64,000 bases of DNA from Ostrinia nubilalis (GCF_963855985.1 NC_087112.1:9488501-9552500); one strand, 5' to 3'; positions 43,492-54,779 are shown, counted from the first letter of the stretch. Notes: generated by a model not told the origin, from the sequence alone. Translations and numbers: made by a program.

Positions 43492-43733
43492 TTAATTATG
43501 TAGAGATTTATAAAGTGTTACCATCAACAAATCCCAGTAAAACATTTGAATGTAAAGTTACCAAAACGAGACCATAATAGCTCGCATTATTAAAAAGTCA
43601 GATCTCATGCAGAGCCAAGCTTCTACTTCATATACCCTAACTCTATAAGTACGTCCTAGCTTCATAAACTCTACACCTTAGGGCTTGTTTCCACGGAGAC
43701 ATCCAGTTTTTTGCAGGATCCTGTTTATTAGTA

Positions 43734-44774
43734 GGGAGAGGGGGGCAGCTTTGAACAATTTTCATACTTTATTAAATATCTTCCAAATTTGAACGATTTC
43801 ATTAATTTTTTCTTCCTAGTTAGAGGTCATGGTTATCACACAACAAAATAATGATGTTCTTCTTAATTATTCATGAACGCTTATTAAGATATTTAGATTT
43901 TTGCACAGACCTTGCACACGCCTTGAACACGCCTGGGGCAGTTTTGAATTAGTATTTTTTTCAATGAAATAAAACTGAATATTTATGAATGTGTATTTTT
44001 AAAATAATTAATAAACAAAATTTTAAATGATCAGTGTCATTTGGGATCAATTTAACATGTTTATTTTATTTTACATCACTCTGTACAAAGTAACACAAAA
44101 CTTAGGGATATTATTAAAAAAAAAGTAAATATAAGATATATCAATTAACTAAATACTAATAAACTTTCTATTTAATGACACATCAAAGACAAAACTGCAT
44201 AATTTAAAAAATATCAATCAACTACTAAAACTAGCTTTTGCCCGGACTTCACCCAGCTTGAAATTTTATCTGTCACAGTAAAGTAATCTGCTTATTTTTT
44301 ATGTAAAAACCTTCTACGAAGTATTAGAAAACTTAAGGTTTCATAATACTACTTAAAAAAGAAAATTTATAAAGTTCAAAGGTGCCCCAACCATTTCGTT
44401 CAAAGCTGCCCCATGGGTATATTTCCAGAAGAAAACATAAATTTAATAACGGAACATACTTTTATATCGCAATTTCTTATCAAATCTTCATTGAAACTAT
44501 TTAAACTTCCATATAGTAAACAAACCACTCACTATTTTATAAAACTACGTTCACAAAATCCTTAGAACCAAAATAAAAAAGTGCGAAATTGGCAGTCAAA
44601 AACAAAAAACCACTTTTGCCGGTTAACCTACAGTTAGATATTAAAAATGAGATGTGACGGCTATGCGCATCAGTGCTGGCAATATAAATTATGATTTATA
44701 CCATTGTAGCCTAAACCAGTGATTTTTAAATTCATTTGTTCTAAGCTGCCCCTGTCCAAAGCTGCCCCCCTCCC
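43734..44774. mobile_element. 1.04-kb TA-flanked TIR element with GGGGCAGCTTTGAAC words
   Basis: GGGAGAGGGGGGCAGCTTTG at the left and inverse CAAAGCTGCCCCCCTCCC at the right, with TA on both flanks (43732-43733 and 44775-44776). The word recurs as GGGGCAGTTTTGAA (43935), GTTCAAAGCTGCCCC (44399) and CTAAGCTGCCCC (44741). No transposase frame is visible. Confidence 0.85.
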
Positions 44775-46045
44775 TATAGTTTTACGGTACACTCGATCCT
44801 ATACTGCATACTGCATCCCACAAAACTGGAGCCGTGGGAACGACGCCCTTAGTCAAAATAATATTTTATACTTATGTGGCTTGACATTCAAATAAATACA
44901 CATCAGCAATAGGTAGATGGAATATCAAAATCAATAATCCCTCAAGCTTTCACACAAATTAATCTGCACCCAATTAGCAATACATTATTAACTATAGGTA
45001 GATATGTAGTAAGTTTCCAAATGACTGGTCAAACAAGCCTCATGATTATGACAATTAATCACAGTTACTAATTATCACAGGATGATACTCAGATCTGCGG
45101 TCAGGGGGCACGTGGAAGTGACCAAATTAACGATTAGTGATGTGCTCTGTCACTTGGATTCGTCACTGCTACTTTGTGGCTAAGTAGTGAAAGAAGAGAA
45201 AGAACGAAAAAAATATATTTGGCCCAAAACATTAAAGTATTACAGTTATACAGCTTAAAATACTTGCACATTTTGTGGACAAAAATGGCATTCGCTCAGC
45301 ATTGTGTCCTGCTCTGAGGTAGACCCCAGAACATGACGCTGTTATTCTGCGGAGGCCATTTTTTTCTATGTAGTCTAGTGGCAAGTGATGAATGAGTGGT
45401 AAGTATCTGGCCTCAGGGATCATAGGTCGGCTTCCTGTTAGGACATGAAATAAATAGTAAAATCATCAGAAAATATTATAACTAGTGTACCTTTAAGATA
45501 GTTTTGGCATGCCACTAACTGACACGGAACAATAATTGTTAATTTTGTGAAAATCTCGTAGGAAACTTCTTCCTCCTTGCCTTAGGTTTGACATCCATGA
45601 TTGCTCGAAGGCTAGAAGTGGTTAAACGGGAGAAGGACAATTCTTTAAAGCATACTTTTTCTTGAAAACCATAATAATATGTCCATTAAAACACCTGGTA
45701 CCTATACATTTTTTTATTATAGGAAAGGAACGAAATATAACGTTTTATTCGTGAATCTGTTAGTACGTATTACAAAGAATTATTATTACTTAGTACAGCA
45801 CGTCAAAAACAGCACTGCATATTTTGTAAACAAACTGTAATGTATTCGACGTACAACCTCAGTCCCATTTTCCTCATTTCCATATTCAGGGTGAATTTCC
45901 ACAGCCATTTGTCTTAATTTTGTAGAAAAAACGCCGGAAAATTCAAGATTAGGGTAAGATTTTTGTGTTGTACACATGACCCTTCTGTTAAGGGTTCCGT
46001 GCCCCAAAACCCTAAAGGGAAACATAAAATTTTGTCACCACAATT
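44775..46045. other. No gene recognised
   Basis: AT-rich. GGGTTCCGTGCCCC near 45989 recalls the repeat at 30930. The 79-codon minus-strand frame at 45786-46025 has no recognised domain. Confidence 0.4.
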
Positions 46046-46188
46046 TTGAGTTTCTTGCGCTGCTTCTTCTCAACACTGGCCCATTTATTGTCCCGAAACA
46101 GTGGTAGGGTTAATACTGGGACGTGCAAAAGTGCTTTTTAAAAGCCTGCTTGCAAAAATAAAATGAATTTTATGAGTTTTGAAAAATA
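46046..46188 (-). repeat. Family C, copy 3
   Basis: CTTGCGCTGCTTCTTCTCAA, CATTTATTGTCCCGAAAC and GGGACGTGCAAAAGTGCTT are inverse to 10660-10825. The TIR element at 46191 lies directly against its end, probably inserted into it. Confidence 0.75.
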
Positions 46189-46793
46189 TAGGGTAAACCA
46201 GAGAGTGATTGCCCACTGGTAGTGATTGCCCACTTTAAGAATAATATTGTCAGGTGCTGACTTTGAATCACTCTAGTTAGATTTGAATTTACTAAGTAGA
46301 TGGCTCCGAGATCAATGTACAGTAGATTTAAAATTTACAATAGGAAACACTAAAAAAAACAGTTATGGCGGATTTTGTCAAGATGGGTGAAAATGTTACT
46401 CAAACAGGTAAAGACTTTAACAATTTTACTAAGGAATAACTTCCTTAGAGGTTAATTTTTTTTTGCAAGTTATTTAATATTCAACTAATGGTGTATAGTC
46501 ATGATGAAATTATAAATGTTTTCTCCATTATCAATGAAAATAACTGATAAAATTTGATTTCTAACGGTCATTTTAACGGTGGGTAATCACTGCACGTAAA
46601 TCTGTATATTTTTAGTTATTGCCCACCATCACTTCAGTTATTGCCATATGTTAATGTATAGTTATTGCCCAGGACAATTATTATTAGAGTGTTGCCACCA
46701 TGCAGTAGCAGTGTTTAAGTTGCTCATTGCTAGACTTGTTTTGCAATTTACAGGCATAAATATTGAAATGGCTTTTAATGTTTCATTTTCAGT

Positions 46794-46916
46794 ATGCCAA
46801 AGACTCCAAAAGTTCAATATAGCATAGAAAATGTGCAAAAAGCGATTGAAGTTGTACAAGATGTATCCAACAATCTATCTACAAGATAAATTGCTGAAAA
46901 ATATGGCTTGGCTTGA
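46794..46916 (+). pseudogene. Pogo-like transposase N-terminus (HTH), broken
   Basis: ATG at 46794 opens a frame reading MPKTPKVQYSIENVQKAIEV, then LSTR, a TAA stop at 46887-46889, and IAEKYGLA before another stop. The pattern is that of a psq-type HTH DNA-binding domain (helix, then STRKIAEKYG in relatives). The catalytic DDE domain is not found. Confidence 0.65.
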
Positions 46917-47124
46917 AAAAATTGATAAAAATTCAAACGCAAATACAAAAAATGAAAATCCCACGTTAAATCTACTAGTGACAATGTTAATTGTAAGGAA
47001 ATAGATACAACTTTAGGGAAGAATAACCAACAGCTAATTGAATATTCTGAGCAACCACTTTAACTGATATCAAAGAAGATAAAAAAATAAATACATATAA
47101 AATTCAAATTTTTGCGTCATCTAT

Positions 47125-47207
47125 GTTTTGAAGTAGATGATTCTGTCTCTACCGATTCTGACTCATCAACATCAGCTCAAGAAATATTTGATAATATATG
47201 TAGTTAA
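47125..47207 (+). pseudogene. Possible C-terminal scrap of the same transposase
   Basis: The frame FEVDDSVSTDSDSSTSAQEI ends at a TAA after NICS. An acidic, serine-rich tail is usual at the C-terminus of Tigger/pogo proteins. Its position just before the right subterminal repeats fits, but the length is too short for certainty. Confidence 0.4.
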
Positions 47208-47705
47208 TAAGGCCAAACGCAATTTATTTTGAAATTTTGAAGACTGTACTACTAGAATTGAAATTTAATGTTTTGTTTTGTTTATTTAAAGCCTATTTTG
47301 TCATTTTAAAATTGATTATTTTGTTTTAAGATACTGGGCAATTACTGTGCTTTGAAGTGGGCAATTAGTGTAAGTAATGGGCAATGACTGTACTTTTTGG
47401 AGGATTTTAAATTTATTTCAATATTTTCTAAGTTACGTAAGTTTTAACTAAAAACTGATAATATTCTGTTTAACAGTTTATTGAGTTATAAGAAAAAAGT
47501 CATAAATGGTCGATAATTAAAATACTTTCTTTAATTTTTCATCTCAAAGCGTTTGAAATCCTTAAGTGGGCAATAGCTATACGGTTTACCCTACGCCGTT
47601 TTTAGATAGTTACTCGTCAAAAATCTGTGCAAGTTACTTCCTGTTGACATGAAATTATATGAAACAAACGAAAAATAAGAAGTAAAATAACCAATAAATA
47701 GATAT

Positions 47706-47912
47706 GGTGATTGCTATAGTAATTAGCCTATACATAGTTATTGGCATATTGGATTGTTAATAAGTAAGAGACAAAAATATTTACTACATTGGACTGCGTA
47801 TTGCTCAGAAAAAATATTTGTCTCTTTTCCTCTCTTAATTAGGCTTGTTTCTTTTCATTTTAGGCAAGTTGGCCAATAACTATGTATTGGCTAATTACTA
47901 TAGCGATCACCC
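47706..47912. mobile_element. 207-bp foldback MITE
   Basis: GGTGATTGCTATAGTAATTA and inverse TAATTACTATAGCGATCACC. The inverted repeats run about 40 bp with few mismatches and include ATACATAGTTATTGGC. The target duplication is ambiguous. Confidence 0.8.
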
Positions 47913-47914
47913 TA

Positions 47915-48027
47915 GCCAGATAAGTAGATCCTCAATGGTAAAGGATTCCAGGTAAAGCTCGCTTCCACCTTTGGCCTGATCACCATTTTCCACCATGTGA
48001 GAGGCCAAGAGATTCTCCGATGTGGGT
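47915..48027 (-). repeat. Family F, inverted copy
   Basis: AGCTCGCTTCCACCTTTGG, GCCTGATCACCATTTTCCA and GAGGCCAAGAGATTCTCCG are inverse to 42702-42920. Confidence 0.65.
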
Positions 48028-48175
48028 AAAAAAAATATTTGAGACTGGTCAGGTTTGTCAACCAAATTATTTCTATCGGACTAATGATAATTATACTGCG
48101 AAATCGTTTACTGTCCTTATTTTCCAAAACCCATTGGTATTCTGTATCTACTGCATTGAACCTCTGTAAGTCATC

Positions 48176-48295
48176 ATCATCATCATCATCAACAGCCCTT
48201 TACAGTCCACTGCTGGTCTATGAACCTCCTCCACTTTAGTGGAGGGTTTTGCCATAATCTCCACGCTTGGCAGGCGGGTTGGAGATCGCAGTTTG
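48176..48295 (-). repeat. LINE 3' end with (ATG)n tail, second family
   Basis: Inverted CATCATCATCATCATCA tail, then CCCTTTACAGTCCACTGCTG and CATAATCTCCACGCTTGGC. Related in style to the RTE ends but with different sequence. Confidence 0.55.
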
Positions 48296-48364
48296 ACCTC
48301 TGTAAGCAATGCCAAATACCACAGTAAAATGTCACTATCGGTTCGCAAAAATAAACTAAACTAA

Positions 48365-48494
48365 TGCCCTTATTCACAAACGTTACTATGAGGTCACACA
48401 GTGCGCCTGGACGTACAGGGTCAGAGCTCTAATTCAACGTTGTGCGTTCGACTTGCTGCTTCACTTAAGCAAGCATCGTTTGTGAATACGGTTG
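48365..48494 (+). mobile_element. MITE family B, copy 6
   Basis: TGCCCTTATTCACAAACG to GTTTGTGAATACGGTTG, with TAA exactly on both flanks (48362-48364 and 48495-48497). This supports the 3-bp duplication. A short interior deletion is present. Confidence 0.85.
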
Positions 48495-48604
48495 TAAATA
48501 CATTGTTGCACTTACACAATGGCATTTATATCAAAGCCACCAAGTTAGGCACAAAGACGTATAAAGTATAAACTACTTCGTGACCAGAACAGTAATGGTC
48601 CCAT

Positions 48605-48690
48605 CACTACCGGGCATCGAACGTGCGACCTCCGGGTCACGCCCGCCTACGCCGCGCCTATGCGCCATGCGGGAAGTTATTGTGCTCGTC
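48605..48690 (-). repeat. tRNA-headed SINE fragment
   Basis: On the minus strand, TGGCGCATAGGCGCGGCG (A-box-like) precedes CGTTCGATGCCC (B-box-like). The body starts GGTAGTGATGGGACC. Similar in style to 12514. Confidence 0.55.
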
Positions 48691-49661
48691 ACTTCTGTAG
48701 ATTATAAGTAGTGTACTTATGCGTAGGTGACAGTGATCTAGCTAGTATGTTAGCCGTATGACAAGAGTGTAATTCAGACACAATTATGACGTTTCAAAAT
48801 TTTGAAAAATCCGTAATTATATCGTTGCTAGTCTCTCCTTCACTTTAGAAGTATCACTTTAACCAATAAGTGGGTTTTGCCAGTGGTTTATTTAGAGCAA
48901 GGATTTTAAACACTTTATTATGACCAAAAATATTAATCCCTAATTGATTGATATTGCTTTATAGCGATCAGACCGCCTAGTTGTACCTTGTGAGTTTCTT
49001 TTACTTTCTGTTCTGTTCTTTGGTGTGTAATAAAGAGTATTTATTATTATTATTATTGATCCCTCAACACAGTACCACCCCCTATTTTACACCCTTAAAA
49101 TAAACATTTTTCCCTTCAAAAAGTAGTCCATATCCACTACCTCCAAAGCCCTATCAATCTCTGTACTAAAGTCATCTTTATTCAGTGGTTTGGGTGTGAA
49201 ACTGAACATCAGCAGGATTATTTGTATAAAATTATTTTCAACGAAGCATTATCGCTGTGGTTTGTCACGCTCTGTATACATTTTAGAGGGTGGAGAGTGC
49301 GGTCTGTCACACTGCGGTTTATGGGATATGTCACAGCATACAATTTATATCCATACAGATAGATGTATAGGCTACACCAGCTATGAATTGTACAATGAGG
49401 AACGTGTATTTATTTCAACAGTTTTTATCATCATCATCAGTTCATGTAGTCTCCATTACAGGGTGAGGATGGTCCCCAGTCCCCTTTACCTGAGGCAAAT
49501 GAAGGATTGTTTCTTCCTCCCACATGTACCAGATTTAAAGCAACTAAATAATGATTCTGATTCTGATTCCCCAAGTTGACCAGACGAGTAGGGAGACATG
49601 TTCGCATATCATTAAGCCTGGCAGTATCAAATGATCCAGTGCTTGTTATAAAAAAATCTCA
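48691..49661. other. No gene recognised
   Basis: An AATAAAGAG followed by (TTA)n near 49030-49058 looks like a retroposon 3' end. The 129-codon frame at 49190-49579 has no recognised domain and crosses repeat-like sequence, so it is not called. Confidence 0.4.
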
Positions 49662-49673
49662 AAAAAATGCTGT

Positions 49674-49857
49674 CATCATCATTATCATCATCATTTCAGC
49701 CATAGGACGTCCACTGCTGAACATAGGCCTCCCCTAATGCTTTCCACGTTGATCGATTGGTAGCGGCGTGGGACGTCCACCTACAAGGTGGACCGACGAC
49801 ATCGTAAAGGTAGCAGGGAAGCGCTGGATGCAGGCCGCTACCAATCGATCAACGTGG
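49674..49857 (-). mobile_element. Twin-primed RTE-like LINE insertion with 12-bp TSD
   Basis: AAAAAATGCTGT flanks both sides (49662-49673 and 49858-49869). Read on the minus strand, an inverted upstream LINE segment is followed by the sense 3' end with its (ATG)n tail. That is the structure left by twin priming. The two parts share about 27 bp of LINE sequence (GCCGCTACCAATCGATCAAC) as an inverted overlap. Confidence 0.88.
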
Positions 49858-49869
49858 AAAAAATGCTGT

Positions 49870-50285
49870 AACAGATATTATTAGAAATCTCGTGACCTCA
49901 CTTAACACCATACAACAATTTGCAGCGTCTCATATGGTTTGTAAATGAGTGTAATGTGACGTCACGTTAGCTCTTTCATTTTCAGACTTAGGCCTTTTCC
50001 AGGGTGCTTATACACGGGTACATACAGGGTATATTTATTAAATCAATTAATTTATTTTATTAACTAATTATCTTTGTAATCTATGTTTATTTATCAAGCA
50101 AAGCCAGGGCGTGCCTCTGTAAATAAATTGGTTCCTAGGTGTGAAACGATCGTTCCCCAGTCCCCGAAGTCTTACAACACCGAACTGTCGGCGATGATTA
50201 ATCTCGCCGCCATGTTTGTACGGGGTGGTAATTAAATTATATCGCAGGGGTACACGCAGCCCAAAGACAACAGACAGTTTAAATT
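49870..50285. other. No feature recognised
   Basis: No supported gene; the minus-strand frame crossing it derives partly from the adjacent LINE fragment. Confidence 0.4.
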
Positions 50286-50417
50286 CGTTCGTTCGTTTCA
50301 GCTGAATGACGTCCACTGTTGGACAAAGGCTGGGTTTCCATAACGACAGGTCTTGCGCTGCTCGCATCCAGGCTCTTCCCGCGATCCTCACCAGAACTTC
50401 GGTCCACCTGGGTCCAA
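50286..50417 (-). mobile_element. RTE-like LINE 3' end with TSD and (ACGA)n tail
   Basis: TTTAAATT flanks both sides (50278-50285 and 50418-50425). The inverted insert has the CGTTCGTTCGTTTCAG tail, GACGTCCACTGTTGGAC and GCGCTGCTCGCATCCAGG. Confidence 0.88.
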
Positions 50418-50425
50418 TTTAAATT

Positions 50426-51067
50426 AAAGGCACATTTTCCAGCGACAGCTGCCAGTAAACTTAAAACTAAGAAAAAATTAAAAACTTTGAAATTACTCAA
50501 ACTAAGCAATTTGATTAGATAACTTTTCAGTAAAGTAAATACATGTTACCAATAGTTTGATTAATTAGTGATCAAAACCGGTAAACCAATGATTCTTCTT
50601 TAGGTACCTACTAAATGCTATAGTAATAAGGTGAAGAGCAATAAACTTCTAACGTATACAAAGTTCTTTAACTTTTCTTTTAGAAAATGTAAATTTTCTT
50701 CCATTAATCCTTGATTCGTGATTGATTGATTAGGTACGAGTACATTAAAATAATATTAACGGTCTTTTCTGTTTGGTCTACTTTAGCCCTAAGCTTTTAT
50801 TGTAGATCTAACTTTTACTGTCATTCGCTTGTTTTATGGCTTTACAGTGATTTTAACGCTGATCGCTGTCATGACTGCAATAACAGTTAACTAGAAAAGA
50901 TTCGGGTAAAAACTGAACGCATCTCTTGTCTGCGTAAGCCATTCTGTTATTAGCTTAAGAATTTTCATGCATTTTGTATGCTTTTGTGTTCCACAAGTGG
51001 GTAAACCACCCTGATGTCAGATTTTATAAGCTGCCATTGGCGATATTGGGGCAGCAGATTCTGGAGT
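50426..51067. other. No feature recognised
   Basis: AT-rich, non-coding by eye. Confidence 0.4.
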
Positions 51068-51211
51068 ATACGTCCACCCACAAGGTGGACATAAAGGTAG
51101 CAGGCAGGCGCTGGACGCAGGCCGCTACCAACCGGGCAGCATGGAAAGCATTGGGGGAGGCCTATGTTCAGCAGTGGACGTCCTATGGCTGAGATGATGA
51201 TAATGACGATA
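51068..51211 (+). mobile_element. RTE-like LINE 3' fragment with (ATG)n-type tail
   Basis: ACGTCCACCCACAAGGTGGA, GGCGCTGGACGCAGGCCGC, GGGGGAGGCCTATGTTCAGC and GGCTGAGATGATGATAATG. A small internal gap relative to 61.5 kb joins GTGGAC to ATAAAGGTAGC. No clear TSD. Confidence 0.8.
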
Positions 51212-51237
51212 GGCAACATGGCTCAATTAGATCGGCA

Positions 51238-51362
51238 GTTGGAGGTAAGATAGCCAGTTCCTCAGTGGTTGAGGAGTCCGGATGAAACTCCCTTCTATCT
51301 TCGGTCTGATCATCACTTTCCATCAGGTGAGGTACAGGCCAAGAGCTTCCTCGTTGTGGATA
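51238..51362 (-). repeat. Family F, inverted copy
   Basis: GGTAAGATAGCCAGTTCCTC, TCTGATCATCACTTTCCATC and GAGCTTCCTCGTTGTGGAT are inverse to 42702-42920. Confidence 0.7.
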
Positions 51363-51405
51363 AATTAAATATTATGTTGTTTAGCCGAGTATCTGCCATC
51401 ACTAA

Positions 51406-51518
51406 CGCCCGTATTCACAAACGCTGCTTGCTTAAGTGAAGCAGCAAATCGAACGCACAGCGTTGAATAGAGCTCTGTGATTGGTTTGTGTGTCACCCTG
51501 TGCGTCCACGCGCACTGA
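51406..51518 (-). mobile_element. MITE family B, copy 7, right end lost
   Basis: CGCCCGTATTCACAAACGC with TAA to its left. The interior runs to CCACGCGCACTGAGC, after which family sequence stops. Confidence 0.8.
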
Positions 51519-52479
51519 GCACAATTCAATGCGGATCGATATTTATAAAAAGGTGCAATAATCATCTAGAAAAATTTAGGTACTTATTTGTAGAAAGAGC
51601 TTTTTCTTTAGCCCTTTGTAAGTTTTACGAGTAGGTACCTAAATTGTTTCTCATTTTGACACACTAAAATGTTTCCAATCTTTAACAACATTTGTTTTCC
51701 GAGTAAATCTAAAAATACTGTTAAAACAAGTCTCCTATACTTAGCTAACATCTGCGAAAAATGTCCAAAAACGAGCAAACGTTAACTGGCTCATCCATCA
51801 CTCCGCAAAAAGGCCGACATGATAGTCATTAGCAGTAATTAAACTAAAATAACATCCCCTCACTCATCAGAGAAGTAGACTTTAACCCGTCGGAATAAGG
51901 GTGACAGTTTGGGGAAGCTTGACGCTACTTTCTGACAATTTGAGACCAGATACGGAGTCTGTAGATAGTGGTTAGTAAATGTCTATCAATAAATAGGTAA
52001 ATTCACCGATTTTAATTTTTAAACTCTATAAAAAGAAAAGTATAATATAGCTTTTCTTTTTCTGGATCATAATAAATTATTATTCCACCTGTGAGGTATA
52101 GACGTGATTTATTCAGTGTATTATACACCTGGCCTGGTAGTTTACCTATACCTACGTCGTATAACTGATTGCAGGTTCAAATCCGGGTAGCCTGCGCAAC
52201 TGCGTGATCAGTATTTATATCAGAAGTTATTGTCATTTTGCGTCTGCTATTTTCTAGTTTTAATCATCAATTCATACGTATACTTTACCCGCCTGAGTTC
52301 GTAACTAAGTCACCTCACCAATAAGATCATTATTATCTATCGAGAGGAGAACGTTACACATTTTGAAATTCCTTCATCAAAGAAACCAAGATCTTTATCC
52401 TACTCTTTTTTGCTGTAAATACTTTTTTAAACTTCACAGTGACAACAAAAAAACCAGAGGCATAATCCGAACGCGGCCC
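51519..52479. other. No gene recognised; possible SINE trace
   Basis: GGCCTGGTAGTTTACCTATA then GCAGGTTCAAATCCGGG (B-box-like, about 52171-52187) suggests a SINE head near 52130-52195. Confidence 0.35.
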
Positions 52480-52620
52480 TCGCTGACAGACCACTCGTCA
52501 CCTCTGATTGGCCCGCGCTTCCCGCCAAAAGGTGCGCGCGCGCTTGACATCTGTCAAATTAACCGATGATTTGTTAGCGCGGGAACAACGCTGTCAGCTG
52601 ACAGATTACCGAGTGTTTAG
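52480..52620. promoter_or_regulatory. GC-rich promoter-like patch with E2F and CCAAT motifs
   Basis: CTGATTGGCCCGCGCTTCCCGCCAAAAGG is read here as ATTGG (inverse CCAAT) followed within a few bases by TTCCCGCCAAA (E2F consensus). A GCGCGCGCGC run and the palindromic TGACATCTGTCA follow. It is GC-rich within AT-rich DNA. No exon was identified on either side, so function is inference. Confidence 0.35.
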
Positions 52621-52849
52621 AGGAACACTGATTGAAGGGTACAAATATTTATGGATGATTGATTTGTTAAAGAGGATTCGTTGGAAGAGTATAATGTAAA
52701 CTGTTAATGAGATTTCATAATAACTTAAGGGCATTGTAAGAACAGGACAGAGTAGCCAAGGATACATTCATAACTAAGTATATTAAAGGTTGTGTAGTTA
52801 TCATAAGGAAGTTCATATTAAAATTTTTTGATCGATATTAGGGGGGATC

Positions 52850-53068
52850 CCTCGCTGGGTGGCTGGGGCAGAAGAGTTCTTGAGTGGCAACCACGAGCCG
52901 GAAGACATAGTGAGGGTAGGCCTCCCACTAGTTGGACCAACGATCTGGTGAAGGACGCGGGAGGAGCCTGGATGCGGGTGGCGCAGGACCGGTCTTTGTG
53001 ATAATCCTTGGGGAAAGCCTTTGTCCAGCAGTGGACGTCATTTGGCTGAAACGAACGAACGAACGATA
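52850..53068 (+). mobile_element. RTE-like LINE 3' end with (ACGA)n tail
   Basis: GGGCAGAAGAGTTCTTGAGT, GGCCTCCCACTAGTTGGACC, GGAGCCTGGATGCGGGTGGC and GGCTGAAACGAACGAACGAA. In-frame stops are present. A weak CGATA flank match only. Confidence 0.82.
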
Positions 53069-53464
53069 GTTTGCCCTACAGTGGGATACAATATTCGTAT
53101 AATATCACTTTATAATAACTTTCATAACGTTTTCACTTATCTCTCCTATCCTAGATGATTAATTACAAACGCCAATGTTGTAGCCGTTTTTTAATTAAAT
53201 AAAACAAATTAACCTTTTGTGAAGCAAAGGAACTGATAATCAAATATCGCCATCTGCTTGCAATTGCCACGTTAGATCGCTAAGTGATCACGGCACGAAC
53301 CAATAGTGGTGGCCACAAATTGAGTAAAATTCAGCTCTTTGAAACGAAACTGAAACTCAATACCAAAAAATTTAAATTCATAATTAATATTTTCAGTAAC
53401 TTAACGGTCGTTTTCTTTAAAAAAAAATATTATTAGTAAATTGTTTTGTACAAATTAGTCCCGT
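53069..53464. other. No feature recognised
   Basis: AT-rich, no supported gene or repeat. Confidence 0.4.
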
Positions 53465-53612
53465 TAGCCCCTCGGACTAAGCTAAATATTATGCTTGTAT
53501 CACGAGTGAGCTCACCACAATAGTCGATCGGCGGCGGGGACCGAATCCGCATTCCCTGGATCACGAGTCGGCCAGTCCGACCCCTGCATCGTTCGGCTAT
53601 AAATTGTGGCTT
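53465..53612 (-). repeat. tRNA-headed SINE-like sequence
   Basis: On the minus strand, TAGCCGAACGATGCAGGGG (A-box-like) is followed by GGATTCGGTCCCCGCCG (B-box-like). The body ends in TAGTCCGAGGGGCTAACGGG. Confidence 0.5.
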
Positions 53613-53746
53613 GTTTTTAATAAGAAGGTTATTTTTATTATTTTTGTATTCGTTTTAAATCTCCGTCTGAATGTTGTGCTTACCCTTAAGTGACATATTA
53701 TATCAGAAATGTTATGTTCATAAATGTTAATCATAAGAGTATAATA

Positions 53747-54014
53747 TACAGGGTGTTAGGTAAATGGGTATATGAACCGACACTAGCCCATGTTAACATG
53801 GGCATATAAATGGTATGGTGAAGTCAGAAATTTTATATCAGCATTTTATTTTTTTAAATTTTCATACAAAATAAATTTTATAAAATCTGATTTGTATGAA
53901 AATTAAAATAACAAAAATGAAGATATCAAATTTCTGACTTCACCATACCATTTATATGACCATGTTAACATGGGCTAGTGTCGGCTCATATACCCATTTA
54001 CCTAACACCCTGTA
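53747..54014. mobile_element. 268-bp foldback MITE, TACAGGGTG ends
   Basis: TACAGGGTGTTAGGTAAATG and inverse CATTTACCTAACACCCTGTA, with TA outside both ends. Arms over 100 bp are nearly perfect, and each contains CCATGTTAACATGG, itself a palindrome. Mariner-type TA duplication. Confidence 0.88.
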
Positions 54015-54660
54015 TATGTTGTTGGTATGCCATATAAATAAATAAATAAATAACCTTTTACAGGCCAAGCTCGTTAAATTGTGACTGAAATAGTGACGAA
54101 GAGTGGATAATATACTATCATCTCTTCATCACTGGCACGAGCTTATTACCTCTCTGTCATTTAAAAGCCCATAGAATTATTTATGACCTTTTGCCGAATA
54201 ATCATTGCCTGTCGAGAAATAGTCCGGAATCGAACCCATTCGCCATAATCGAATGATGGTCGCCCCAACTTCTAAGTTTCCCAGCACTAATCAAGAGCCC
54301 GCCCATTCTGACGAATATTAATCCGTCAAAGTTTTCGAGCTACGATTGCGTGCCTGATGAACGTATACAGGGTGTCTACGAAAATAGAACACTAATGTAA
54401 GATAGTATCTACTCGTACAAAATAAATGATAATAATATGTTTATGTCTTATCCGTGTATAATCGTAGCAACATTGCTTGACAAATGAAACTGGAAGCAGG
54501 AAAAAAATAGCTTTCATCTCTAGGGACTTAAGTGTAGCTGATAAAGTCCGTGATAACGCCTATAAGCAACATTATTTGCTAGATAAAATAACACTTTTGG
54601 TTAGAGATATCTGACAGTTAATTTAACCGGTAATCACCAACCTTTATTTGTTAGATAGCG
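54015..54660. other. No gene recognised
   Basis: Begins with an (AAAT)n microsatellite near 54034-54052. A single TACAGGGTGTCTACG near 54366 resembles a lone transposon end. Confidence 0.4.
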
Positions 54661-54670
54661 ATGTCAGATT

Positions 54671-54779
54671 GGTAGCCCATAAAGGCGCTGGATACAGGCC
54701 GCCACCAACCGGCCATTGTGGAAATCCTTGGGGGAGGCCTATGTTCAGCAGTGGATTTCCTAAGGCTGATATGATGATG
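54671..54779 (+). mobile_element. RTE-like LINE 3' fragment with 10-bp TSD
   Basis: ATGTCAGATT flanks both sides (54661-54670 and 54780-54789). The insert is 109 bp and ends GGCTGATATGATGATG. Confidence 0.9.

Larger units (their letters stand above)
46191..47591. mobile_element. 1.4-kb pogo/Tigger-like TIR element, internally decayed
   Basis: GGGTAAACC and inverse GGTTTACCC at the ends, with TA on both flanks (46189-46190 and 47592-47593). The word GTGGGCAATNACTG recurs at least ten times in both orientations (46209-46240, 46577, 46614-46672, 47333-47393, 47563). Between them are broken pieces of a helix-turn-helix transposase. Confidence 0.85.

Noticed and set aside
49190..49579. 129-codon plus-strand gene
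   Set aside because: Composition is irregular and the frame crosses CATCATCA repeat sequence; no family resemblance.
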